From positions 4,516,072 through 4,580,071 of the forward strand of contig VCAZ01000017.1 in the NCBI GenBank assembly GCA_005784505.1: 64,000 nt of DNA. Direction: 5' to 3'. Both the position numbers and the translations under genes were made by a program. Of the stretch, positions 50,029 through 59,833 are shown piece by piece (positions within the stretch are counted from its first letter, which is position 1; each line of letters begins with the position of its first letter). Origin of the DNA: Bagarius yarrelli (taxonomy: Eukaryota > Chordata > Actinopteri > Siluriformes > Sisoridae). The notes below the pieces were generated by a model. That model worked only from the letters and a program-made list of their open reading frames with translations. It searched no databases and was not told where the DNA came from.

Positions 50029-51304
50029 TATATATATATAGATATGTATATCTATATATATAGATATATATATATATTATATATATATGTATATATATAT
50101 ATGTATATATATATATAATAAATATAATATGTATATATATGTATGTATGTGTGTGTGTGTGTGTGGTGTGTGTGTGTGTGTGTGTGTGTGAGAGTATTCG
50201 ATCTGGCAGAAAGCTTAGCTTGTCTGTAGCAGTGCTTCGTTTCACGTCATTGATTTTCTGCCCCTTCGAAGAGAAAAAGACTGTAAATAAAAATCTGTAA
50301 AAAATGGTGAGAGTTAAGAGAGGAAAGTAAGTGATCCGGAATGAAAACCAAACTTTTGCATAACACGTCATTTTCTGACAACGTACGTCAAGAGCAGGTA
50401 TACACGGAAATCCGTACACTCAAAGAATTAAAATCCATGAAGGAAATTTCCGTTTGATTAAAAGTTTGATCGGATTAGGCATTTTTATTCCGATCAAGGT
50501 GTTTACACGGAATATTTTCATTCGGATTTGACTTTTAAACTAACTCATTGGAATACAATGCTCTATGTTGTAAATGGTGCCACTGTTACATCATGAACTG
50601 GATGTTGTACATAAGGAATAATAAAGTGTGTTGCACTGAAAAGCAGTTTTTGTGCAGTCTGTCAGTAATTATAACATGCTAGGATTAGAATAACTTTGAT
50701 CTTACACCATATTTCTGTGCGTAAATTATGATCACAAAGAGTTAAACGTGTGTAGTCACATTAGTGTTTCTTCCTTACAGGTATTGGTGGCTGAAGCTGA
50801 CAGCACTGGCTGATAAAGCAGACTGGGAAGAGCTCGAAAAATTTGCCAAAAGCAAGAAATCCCCCATCGGCTACATGGTAAGCGAAAACCTCAGTTTCGA
50901 ATCCTTTTGATTTAATTATAAAATCTGTTCTATGATGTTTGCTGAACTCTGAACTTCTCAACTGCAGCCGTTTGTTGAAGTCTGCGTGAAACGAAACAAC
51001 AAATTTGAGGCCAAGAAATATGTGTCGCGAGTCACGCCGGAGCAGAAAGTCAAAGCCCACCTGGCAGTAGGGTAGGAATCCATTCATTTTTTTCTCTTTT
51101 TTTTTTTCTATTTAATTAAAATGAAATTATTTATATGTTTTCTTTTTTTTTATTTTAAGTGATTTGGAAGGGGCAGCGGATGCAGCCGTTGAGAGAAGAA
51201 ATGACAACGAGATCAGCACCGTCCTCTCTCGATGTTCCCCCGCCACAGACCGTGCAATAATAGAGCGTCTTAACCGCGCCAAGGTCACCGCTACCAAAAA
51301 GTGA
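43786..51304 (+). CDS. vps16: vps16, core subunit of HOPS and CORVET tethering complexes
   Basis: VPS16 binds VPS33 and builds the tethers that drive endosome and lysosome fusion. 22 exons: 43786-43835, 44276-44364, 44584-44675, 44758-44886, 44983-45127, 45212-45327, 45451-45573, 45929-45984, 46393-46577, 46797-46873, 47012-47143, 47239-47402, 48328-48436, 48576-48710, 48784-48892, 48985-49082, 49165-49269, 49361-49438, 49593-49762, 50781-50877, 50968-51071, 51160-51304 (TGA). They join in frame to 835 aa, against about 839 in human. The N-terminus (NWNPLGENFYRK) and the first 400 residues form the beta-propeller; the Vps16_C alpha-solenoid follows (KLLEFEPRSGEQVPLLL, GDFFMTLRNQPVALSLYRQF, DWEELEKFAKSKKSPIGY). 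Intron 10 uses a GC donor (GAG/GCAAGA). The Vps33-binding half is intact. Everything argues for a working gene. Confidence 0.96.
45625..45745 (-). repeat. tRNA-derived SINE fragment
   Basis: Reverse copy in vps16 intron 7: GCTTTTATCCAGAGCGACTT, ACAACTGAGCAATTGGTGG, GGGGCCTTTCTCAGGGACCC. Confidence 0.7.
46068..46205 (+). repeat. dispersed repeat family R3, short copy
   Basis: GAGGGCGCTCTTACTTTTTC, GCCATGCTTG and GGGTTTTAATTAAGTATTAACG recur, diverged, at about 60735-60862. In vps16 intron 8. Confidence 0.55.
47527..47670 (+). repeat. tRNA-derived SINE
   Basis: GTGGGTTCGATGCTCAGGAC (B-box-like), ACCAAGCTGCCACC, CTCAGCTGCTCAAATGGATC and CCTGGATAAGGGCGTCTG; in vps16 intron 12, sense orientation. 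Confidence 0.75.
47944..48171 (+). pseudogene. THAP-domain remnant inside vps16 intron 12
   Basis: An open frame ending TAA at 48169-48171 reads RNLPSDPNTWLSFIF, then GVPDRVSKCSIICFLHFTTD, then KEAQFDAGFSERLKL. The P-x-D-P-x-x-W-L spacing and the C-x-x-HF pair resemble the second half of THAP (C2CH) zinc fingers from DNA-transposon-related fish proteins. The first Cys pair and a start codon are missing, so it is a fragment of a THAP gene or of a P/hAT-type element. It lies in sense orientation between vps16 exons 12 and 13 and has no clean splice sites. Recognition is by eye only. Confidence 0.5.
49833..49958 (+). repeat. tRNA-derived SINE fragment
   Basis: Words GGGAGCACCAAGCTGCCACC, GGGCCCCTTAACCCCCAGAT and CTCCGGATAAAGGGCTTTGG with a CAAATGC tail; in vps16 intron 19 just before a TA-rich repeat. 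Confidence 0.7.
49951..50191. repeat. TA/GTATA cryptic and GT microsatellite cluster
   Basis: About 240 bases of (TA)n with GTATA and TATTATA interruptions followed by GT runs, grown from the tail of the SINE copy directly upstream. Strongly self-complementary and probably length-variable. Confidence 0.95.
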
Positions 51305-51423
51305 TGTGGAAAATCACATGACTGTGACTGTTGCTAAATAGTGATGGGATCCGTGCTCACAGTGTGGGACACTTCAGAAGGCTTTGCACTTAATCGAGGA
51401 CCCTGCATGGATCTCTATAGATT

Positions 51424-51429
51424 AATAAA
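51424..51429 (+). terminator. vps16 polyadenylation signal
   Basis: AATAAA 120 bases after the vps16 TGA, the first canonical hexamer. Confidence 0.6.
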
Positions 51430-52933
51430 GGGGGTAAAAAGAAGCAGAACATTTCCTCAAGCTGCTTTTATTCCAACTATTGACATTTTTATTTGAAACC
51501 ATCATGTTAAATAATTAATTAAATAACTCTAAATTAATTTCTTCTACTCAATCATGTTCAAATTTCTAACAATGAATGGAAATAAATGTAATTAAACTGT
51601 AACTAAAATTATGTTTTGGGTTTTTTTTCTTCTTGTTTTGCTTCTTGTTCTGCTAATAATAATAATAATAATAATAATAAAACCAATATATTATATAGTA
51701 CTACTACTGTTACTACTACTTTTATTATTGTCATTATTATTAGTAGTAGTAGTAGTAGTATTATTGGGATATTAGATCTTCCTTAAGCTCTTAGTACATT
51801 ACTTCATGTAAATATAGTTAATAAAGTTTAAAGAAAGTACTAATAGCTCAAGAAAAATCTTATAACCCAATAGTAGTAATAATAATAATAACCCAATACT
51901 ACTACTAATAAAAAGAAAAACAAAAAGTAGATTTAAAAGTTGCTGCTTAGTACTTGTTAAAAATAAATAAATATTATAAATAAATACTAATTTATTATTA
52001 TTATTATTATTATAGCATCTTTTTTGAGCTCCTGGTACTTGAGCTGCCGAAAGATGGCGCTCGTGTCACGAGTCGAACTTTACACCTTACATACAAACTT
52101 TACTTACAGTAAAAAAGAGTCACATGTTTTAGGATCGATCGGACAACAGAACACAGACTTCACCTGCTGCTGTGGTAGGAAATGCAAAAAATTAATCTAG
52201 CGCTTAAATTTCAGTCAAACAACAAAGTTTTCTTGATGTTTGCGATCTCTGAAGGCTGCAGACACGTGACCTCCATTTGTTTTTGTGCTGTTCGTTCTGT
52301 AACCTGTGTCATCGATTTAAAACTATGACGTTCTGTTACTGTTATTGTCCTCCTGATTATTTCACTTCCTTTTTCTTCTTCTTGTTGTTTTAAAGTTTTG
52401 TATAAGTAATAAATTAATACGTCCAAGCTGTCGCCTGATTTTACTAATACTACCGTGTCTGAATGAATAAAATCACACAGTCACGTGACACAATCTACAG
52501 ACGTAGGGGTTATTATTATAGGAGAAAGCGTGAGACTACGGTCCTGTCCTAATACCCTCACTTGCACCCTTGTGCCCCTTATTTGCGCATTCCAGCTAAG
52601 TGGTGCGAGTGTATAGGGTGTCCCAATTCGCCCCTGCAAACTTGTGCCCTTGATGCACACTTTCAAGCAGACTTTGCATAAACATATTACACAGAATTCA
52701 TCTGGTGGTGTGACGGTTCCCTTGCACACTTGTCAACTAAAGTGTGCACTTCCAAAATTGCACAAGAACTTAGGACGTAGTGTGGATACTGGGACACGGC
52801 CTACATCTCCGAAGACACATAGATGTGATGGTCAGGAGTAACCTGTATCCAAGATATTACCGTATTGTTCTGTAATTATGTTTTTACACTCTTTCAATCA
52901 CTTAATCACTCTTTTCCTGGGTTTTTATAGACT
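51430..52933. other. vps16-rgn spacer
   Basis: No exon is visible up to the rgn acceptor-like TATAG directly before the start codon at 52934, so rgn probably has a non-coding first exon here. Contents: (AAT)n/(TAG)n/(ATT)n simple repeats at 51655-51770, 51880-51920 and 51990-52012, and a MITE-like element at about 52540-52802. Confidence 0.55.
52540..52802. mobile_element. MITE-like element upstream of rgn
   Basis: The left end GGTCCTGTCCTAATACCCTC and the complement of the right end, GGCCGTGTCCCAGTATCCAC, are imperfect terminal inverted repeats; the body repeats GTGCCC/TTGCAC words. A TAC lies outside each end and may be a target duplication. Related words (GGCGTAGTGTGGGTATTGGG) occur at 25313-25332. 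No transposase is encoded. Confidence 0.5.
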
Positions 52934-55900
52934 ATGGGCTCGATCAAAGTTGAGTGTGTGGTGAAGGAGAAGAATGAGATCGGAGAGGGTCCGGTCTGGG
53001 AGGAGAAAGATAACACACTGTTGTACGTCGACATTTATGGACCGAAGATCAGCAGGTGGAACTCCTTGACCAATCAGATAGAGAGTATGCACACAGGTGA
53101 GCCAATCAGATATCGGCTGCACTTTGTATTAAAACTATTACTCCAGTCTGTGTATCAGTTACTGGACGATACTGATTAATGAGTGTGATCAGCTCACCAG
53201 TCGAACCTTTGGCAGTTACAGGGTTTTTTTTTTCAAATTATTTATTTACATGAATGTATAAATGAATAGGATCCTACATATAACACAGTTTGGTCTTAAA
53301 ATATTTGATGATTTCTGTCCGATTCTTCACATAATTTTTACTTATATTAAATAAAATCGACTTTTTACTCTACTTAGTGACCTAATTTCAACAAGTCATT
53401 TTCATGAACCTGTTACCTGATTCCCATCTTATGTAGAGTCTATAGAGTCATAGGGTGTCTTATAATCTGTATTGGGCAGAGACGTACGTAGGCTGCGTGG
53501 TTCCCCGACAGTCAGGAGGGTATGTGATCGGAGAAGGAACTCGTTTTGCTGCTGTAGACTGGGAAAGGCGGGCCATCACGACCATCGCTAAGGTGGACAC
53601 GGGAAAGTCCAACACCCGCTTTAACGATGGGAAGGTGGATCCAGCTGGCAGGTTTTTCGCAGGTGTGTAAAGGGAATATGCGATACCTAAAAATTAACTG
53701 GATCAGGAACTTTAATCATCATACCTCTTTTAATTCTTTAAACCAGTGGTATTTAAGCTAAACAGGTCTTCAATAAACTATTCAAGGATCCCTGATCATG
53801 GGGAAACACGCACTATGCACATACACACTCTTTATCGTACACAAATTCACATTCGGGCGCAGAATAAAGGTACGAAACCCTGAGGAACGTCATGCTGAGA
53901 GAAAATATTTGATAATATTTGATATTTGAGAAGTTATTATGCACTAAAGGGGGATCAAAAAGTTTCTAAACACTCCCAACATATGGGGTGTCTCGGTAAC
54001 TATTAGTGCATAATGCTCATAACAAAAAGTTCCAAGACATGTCTCAGAAGTTTTTGATAACCTCCATTCTACATGTATGCACAACATTGACTAGTGAGAT
54101 TTTTCGTTACTATGCAAAAATATTTCTACACACGGTTTGTTTCTGCTTGTGTTAAAGAGCTGTGGAATGTTCTGGAAGCAGATGATTTGTGCCCTGTTTA
54201 GTTCATGTACATTAATATCCACTGGCTGTATAAGGGCTCTGCTAGAAGAAGGTTTTTTTTTTGAGTACCCTACCCTTTTCACATACTCGAACAAGTGCAC
54301 CATGTCACATTTCAGATCAGACAACAAACTATTACGCTACCCTCTTAACACAAGTACATGTTGCCCCTTATCGCACTCTAAATCATGCGTGCGAACACGC
54401 CGTGCGAATCGCTATCACACACTTAACGTAAAGAGTACTCACTCCATCGTGCAGTTTGTTCAATCCCGCACTAAATGAAGTGCACATCCTCTGTGGCGTT
54501 TTCCTGCTCGACAGGCACCATGGCGGTTGAAGTGCGTCCGGCTGAGTTGGAGAGGAAACAGGGCTCGCTGTACAGCCTGCACCCCGATCACTCCGTCATC
54601 ACACACTTCGATCAGGTGGACCTCTCTAACGGTTTGGACTGGTCTCCGGATCACCGCTGCTTCTACTATGTAGACAGTTTGACGTACATGCTGGAGGTCT
54701 TTGATTATGATATACACACTGGAGGAGTGGGTAAGTTACCTGGAAATACATTAGGAAACATTAGATTAAAAAAAATTATCAAATGACTTAAATAGCTCTA
54801 TTTGAAAAGAATTTATTATTTTCGAATAATTGGGGGGATTTCGTCAAGGATTGAATCAAATTATAATCATAGGTATATACAAATAAATAAAATAAAACAA
54901 AGATGTAAATAAAGTCGTTAGTTTTTTTATGATTTTCTTAAGATTCAGTTACAGAAATTAAAGAATTACACTGTATAGACGTCACCGTGTAAAACAAGAA
55001 CAATTCATCTTTTTTAAAGCTACAAAAGTTTCTTGTGTCGAAATGCTTACACTTAATTAAAACAAAAATTAATTGTTCACTCGATTATTAAATGTGTTCT
55101 GAACTGCAGGGCAGTCAAATATAATCCAACATCCTGCGATGTGACCATTGCTCATACACACACTGCGATATTGATGCTAAAACGATATATTGTGCAGCCC
55201 CTACACTGCTGGGCCCCCTGAGACCTCAATTGTTCAGTTGTGTAGATGTAATAAAATGTAAGATGTTCTGATTAATGCTGTAAATGTTAATGTAAACTTA
55301 TTCCTGGTGTGTGTTTTTCTCCGTAGCTAATCGCAGAATGGTGTACAGACTTGAGAACGATGAAGGCATTCCTGATGGCATGTGTGTTGATTTGGAAGGT
55401 AAAATATGGCTGGCCTGCTATAATGGTGGACGAGTGTTACGCATTGACCCTCAGACAGGTGTGTACAGTACAGTATATGTCTGTTTCTTTTCACTTTTGA
55501 GGTCTTTTTTAAAAATTTCACTGGTTTAGGGACGAGGCTACAGACGGTAGAGATGCCGGTCGCTAAAATCACCTCCTGCTGTTTCGGAGGGAAAGACTAC
55601 ACTGATCTGTACGTCACCTCAGCTTGTAAAGGCATGGACGACAAATCACTCGCCAAACAGCCCCAAGCTGGCGGCATTTTTAGGGTATGAATTATCAGCT
55701 TGTGGTAGACGCTTTGTGGTTCCATATCTCACCACAATTTGTCATTTTTTCAATCTAATGAACACCACATATGGTACATCATACTTATACATTTCTAGTT
55801 ACATTTATTATTATGCAACCCAGAAACTAAAAACTTACAAAACATCTTAATACGCTACATTCCAAACATTTAACTGAGGATATTAATATTATTTACAGCA

Positions 55901-56637
55901 CTGTGGTGAACTAATACTCCAATAAAGCAGACATATTGTATAACAGATGCAATACATTTTAAAATAGGAATTTACAATAAATAAATAAAATCTGACAAAT
56001 CAATCAGTCTGATTTACAGAGATTTATCCAATCAGTGCAAGTGACCGCAGCCAGTGTTGCCAGATTGGGCAGTTTACCACCCATTTGGGTTTCTTTTTGT
56101 CAGACCGGGAAATAAACGCATTGGGTTGGTTAATTATATCTGGGCTGCTTCTTAATACAACTGGTGGGTGTTTATTTTTAACTACAAACATTTGATATTA
56201 CAAATTATTTAATCAAAATTTTTAATTGAAATTTACTATAAATTATTGCTGGTGTCTTACACAAATAACATTTGAAGAGTCGGGACTGATGTTTGCTATT
56301 ACAATTCGACCAGAGCTACTAAAATATCACAGTTTCATCGGGGTATTTTAGATTTTTCTAGATCTTAAAATTATTATATAATAATATTAACTTAAAATTA
56401 TGTCGGATTCGGTCATGAGAAGGACTTGGTTATCGATATCTGTTCTGATTTTTCATATCGTTCATCCCTGATTATAAATCTTGATTTGCCGTAGACACAT
56501 AATATTTACAAAAGTTTAATAATAATAATAGTTTTTCTTTCTTTTGTAACTTTATTGTTTTGCTTTATTGTCTATTTATTTTGCAGGTTACCGGTTTAGG
56601 TGTAAAGGGAAAACCTCCTTATTCATTCTCCGGCTGA
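52934..56637 (+). CDS. rgn: rgn, regucalcin / SMP30 gluconolactonase
   Basis: Regucalcin is a cytosolic six-bladed beta-propeller that binds a divalent metal and hydrolyses aldonolactones. Six exons join to 299 aa, the human length: 52934-53096, 53480-53662, 54515-54730, 55327-55458, 55530-55684, 56587-56637 (TGA). All three metal ligands are in place: E18 in IGEGPVWEE, N154 in VDLSNGLDW, and D204 in EGIPDGMCVD. Other family marks are RFNDGKVDPAGRFFAG, WLACYNGGRV, TSCCFGGKDY, and the end VTGLGVKGKPPYSFSG. The ATG follows TTTTTATAGACT, which resembles a splice acceptor, as in genes with a separate 5' UTR exon. Human L-gulonolactone synthesis by this enzyme is blocked downstream by loss of GULO; the fish status cannot be read here. 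Confidence 0.96.
55195..55298 (+). repeat. tRNA-derived SINE fragment
   Basis: CACTGCTGGGCCCCCTGAGA, CTCAATTGTTCAGTTGTGTA and a degraded AATGCTGTAAATGTTAATG tail; in rgn intron 3, immediately upstream of exon 4. Confidence 0.6.
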
Positions 56638-56876
56638 AGCAATATCATCTATGAATTTAGTTGAACACACACAAGGCAGTACTTTGGAATTGTGCCGACT
56701 TAACAGCCTAATAATTCAAGAGAATTTAAGAGACTGAATGTAGACCATAATATCCTTTATCATCATTTTTCAGTTGTGATTATAAAAGGGAATTCAAGCC
56801 TGGATGCTTCTTAATACAAATGATCCAGTTATGACAAATATTCCATTTTATTTGGTACCCTTTCTTGGAAGATCTT

Positions 56877-56882
56877 AATAAA
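56877..56882 (+). terminator. rgn polyadenylation signal
   Basis: AATAAA about 240 bases after the rgn stop codon. Confidence 0.5.
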
Positions 56883-57614
56883 TATATATTATATACTAAT
56901 AAACAACTCATCTAGAACATTTATATGAAACTTTTAACTATTTAGAGGGGGATCACCCGACCCCACCCCACCCCACCCCTCCTGATTCAGACACTCATTA
57001 CAGGCATGTTTGTGGAAAGATGGAGAAAACCGAAAAGAACTAAAGACCCTAAAGCTGTGAGACACTATGGCCACCATATATTATTCATTTTCCTTGTTTG
57101 TAGATTTGTACTATAAACTTAATTTAAAAAGCTGTATATGTTTCATTTAGTTAACTATTTTCTGTAATTGTTTGTCACTAGGTGGAGAAACGAGTCTCTC
57201 TCTTTCTCTCTCTCTCGCTTATAATTCGGGATTCACGAATCTTCTACATTTACTCGGATTTGTTTGAGTTCTAAGTTATCATGTTGCTAACAACGTAGAT
57301 AAATTAAAACTTCAAATTACCCCATTCCGTTGTTCTTAGTTTTTGTAATCTGGGAACAATTAGCTGTCCGGGTTGTTAAGGAAACTTTTTAAGCGTTCAG
57401 ACACACAAGAGAATCAAAATCGCGGGTGCTGATTCATCTGAACCGTGTGATTCAGCGGATCCGTAGATTTCGTGAGACTCAGATTCATTCAATGAGTGAT
57501 TCAGAAAGATCCGACTCTGTAAATAGATTCGGATTTATACTTTCTAATTAATGCAGATAGTTTCAGGAAGTGAATGTTCATGTGACAACGCTACTGTTTA
57601 GCTTCCTTCATCCG

Positions 57615-57655
<41 letters not shown>

Positions 57656-57764
57656 CTTCTCGCGGAACGCGGAATTACGCTCGATATTTTTTTTACGTAA
57701 TTGTCGAAAAATGACTAAACTAATTTCAGTCTGAAAGTTATGATCTTCGAGTGTGAATTAAAGC
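56883..57764. other. rgn-plcxd1 spacer
   Basis: No exon is visible. It holds a (CCCCA)n patch near 56961-56982, a copy of repeat family R2 at about 57210-57545 and a (CA)n microsatellite at 57618-57654, followed by the short plcxd1 5' flank. Confidence 0.6.
57210..57545. repeat. dispersed repeat family R2 (GATTCA-rich), copy
   Basis: TAATTCGGGATTCACGAATC, AAGTTATCATGTTGCTAACAAC, GATTCAGCGGATCC and GATCCGACTCTGTAAAT recur in the same order at 21490-21890. Confidence 0.6.
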
Positions 57765-59661
57765 ATGGCTGGAGTGTCGAATCCTCAGCTGGACTCCAGA
57801 TGTGCAGACTGGATGTCTCAGCTTCCTCCTCAGCTTCTTGATGTTCATCTGTGGGATCTCGCTATTCCCGGTACAGGACACAATTTTATGATCCATCATC
57901 ATCCTGTTTATTTATTAAAAATGGACGATTTTTTTTTGCAGGTAGTCATGATACCATGACATACTGTCTGGACCGCCACAGTCCAATCTTGGGTTCGGAG
58001 CCCAGGATACTGACCATGCTGGACCACATAATTCCCTGTATCATCAGGCCGTGTATACAGAAGTGGGCCACCACTCAGGTAAATGCATATACAATAAAAA
58101 AGCTCATTAATTATACGGCTTTCCAAAAAATTGATACACATTATTACTCAAAGTGTGTGAACACTAAGAGTTATTCCAGATTCAGTCAGTCATTTCTGCA
58201 GTTATGAGCTCCGCTACACTCTTCTAGAAGGGCTTTATACTAAATTTGCGTTCATTCAGCTACAAAAGCTTTAGTCAGATCAGACACAGATGTTGTGGAT
58301 GCTTCAGTTCCAGTGATGTGCAGGGGTGCACATAGTTTTGATTGTACAGTATATTGTACGAAGGTTGTTCAGGTTACTGCTTCTCTGACAAATGCACTAA
58401 ATTTGTTCACGTTTTTGTTTCTATTTAGGAGCTGATGATTTGCAGTCAGCTGGACTCGGGAATCCGATTTCTTGACCTAAGAATCGCCCACAAGAAGAAG
58501 GATTCAAGTGGGGCTTTTTATTTTGCACACGGATTATACACTCTGCTTACCGTAAAGGTAAATGTTGGACATCATTACACTATGGCATTACCCATAATGC
58601 CACAGTGCTGCTGAATTTTCAAATCTGATTCGGTCAGGAAGGGGTTAAGATATTGTAAGAGCAGCCCTGAAAGTAGTTCCAACTGAAAGGCAAATTACAG
58701 GGATGTATACATTCTCTCATGATAATGTGATATGCTATAAAGTTGGGTAATTGGGTAAAATTGGGTAATTGAGACTAATAACAAATGGAATAATTTTTGT
58801 AACAATTTATTCGCACTTTTTAACAATAATTTTTTGACATTTTTTCACAGCAAACCCTTCTGTATTTTACCTTTAACTCTCTGATAAACATTGTCTCTGC
58901 AGGAAGCGCTCTCGGGTGCCGCAGACTGGTTACAGCATCATGCCAAAGAAATCGTCATCATCGCTCTGTCTGCTTTTGATGATGTCACACCTGCGCAGCA
59001 CAACAACCTTATTGACTTTTTGATACGACTCTTTGGCAAGAAACTTTGCCCTAAATCAGTAAGCAGCTGTATTTCCTGTAAGTAAAAGTACTAAAATGTG
59101 GCAATGTATTGATCTGGTGTGTGTCGTATCTCAGGAAACTCCCTCTTTGAGAACATGTTGGACTCACGGCTATCAGGTGATTATCTCCTATGCTGATCCA
59201 TCTGCGGCTGAGCATGAGGAACTTTGGCCAGAGTGGGATTACTGGTGGGCAAACGAGTCAGATCCAAAGCAGGTCATTTCATTTCTAGAGCATAAAAAGA
59301 ACACAGGAAGACCAGGTTAAATATTATTTTATGCATATATTATTTTTAGTTCTGTATATTGGGGTTGTTTTTTTTCGGAATTTGACTTCAACACTGTTTA
59401 TTCAATCCATCAGCTGGTTTCTTTATGGCTGGTTTAAACCTTACTGAAGACACCAGGTACGTCCTGTCTCATCTCACTCAGTCTATGAAGAGCATGACGC
59501 TCCAAGCCTACACGATGCTTATAGACTGGGTCAAAAAGCAGCGCTCCGGTCACCAGAAAACAGCCCTCAACATCATCTGCGCAGACTTTGTCGGGATTTC
59601 AAGCAATGAATTCTGTGAGGTTGTTATTGGACTCAATACAGAATTGCAAACTCAGATTTAG
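57765..59661 (+). CDS. plcxd1: plcxd1, PI-PLC X-domain-containing protein 1
   Basis: PLCXD proteins carry only the catalytic X barrel of phosphoinositide-specific phospholipase C; PLCXD1 has also been tied to N-acylethanolamine-type lipid metabolism less firmly. Six exons: 57765-57870, 57942-58078, 58429-58557, 58903-59058, 59135-59315, 59414-59661 (TAG), joining to 318 aa (human about 323). The two catalytic histidines are present: H38 in IPGSHDTMTYCL and H115 in YFAHGLYT. Other family marks are DSGIRFLDLRIAH, LWPEWDYWW and AGLNLTEDTRYVL. The GSHDTMTYCL...SPI pattern matches PLCXD1 rather than PLCXD2/3. No signal peptide is seen. The first intron is only 71 bases. Confidence 0.93.
58120..58370. 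repeat. decayed DNA-transposon-like repeat in plcxd1 intron 2
   Basis: Words such as CTTCTAGAAGGGCTTTATAC, CATTCAGCTACAAAAGC and GTCAGATCAGACACAGATGTTG are familiar to me from abundant non-autonomous elements of fish genomes. The ends are not clear. Confidence 0.45.
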
Positions 59662-59813
59662 TCTTTCAGTGCTGATCCAAAGCCTGGTTGAGGACTGCAT
59701 CAGGAAAGGCAAGACATCCAGCCAAGTGAAATGGAGTTCAAGGGGAGCCTGGAGTTTTGTGGTTTTCTGTGACTTCGTGAGCACTCCACTAATGCAACTA
59801 TCTATCTATTTAC

Positions 59814-59833
59814 AATAAAATGTTTACAATAAA
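59814..59833 (+). terminator. plcxd1 polyadenylation signals (two AATAAA)
   Basis: AATAAA at 59814-59819 and again at 59828-59833, about 155-170 bases after the stop codon. Confidence 0.65.
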
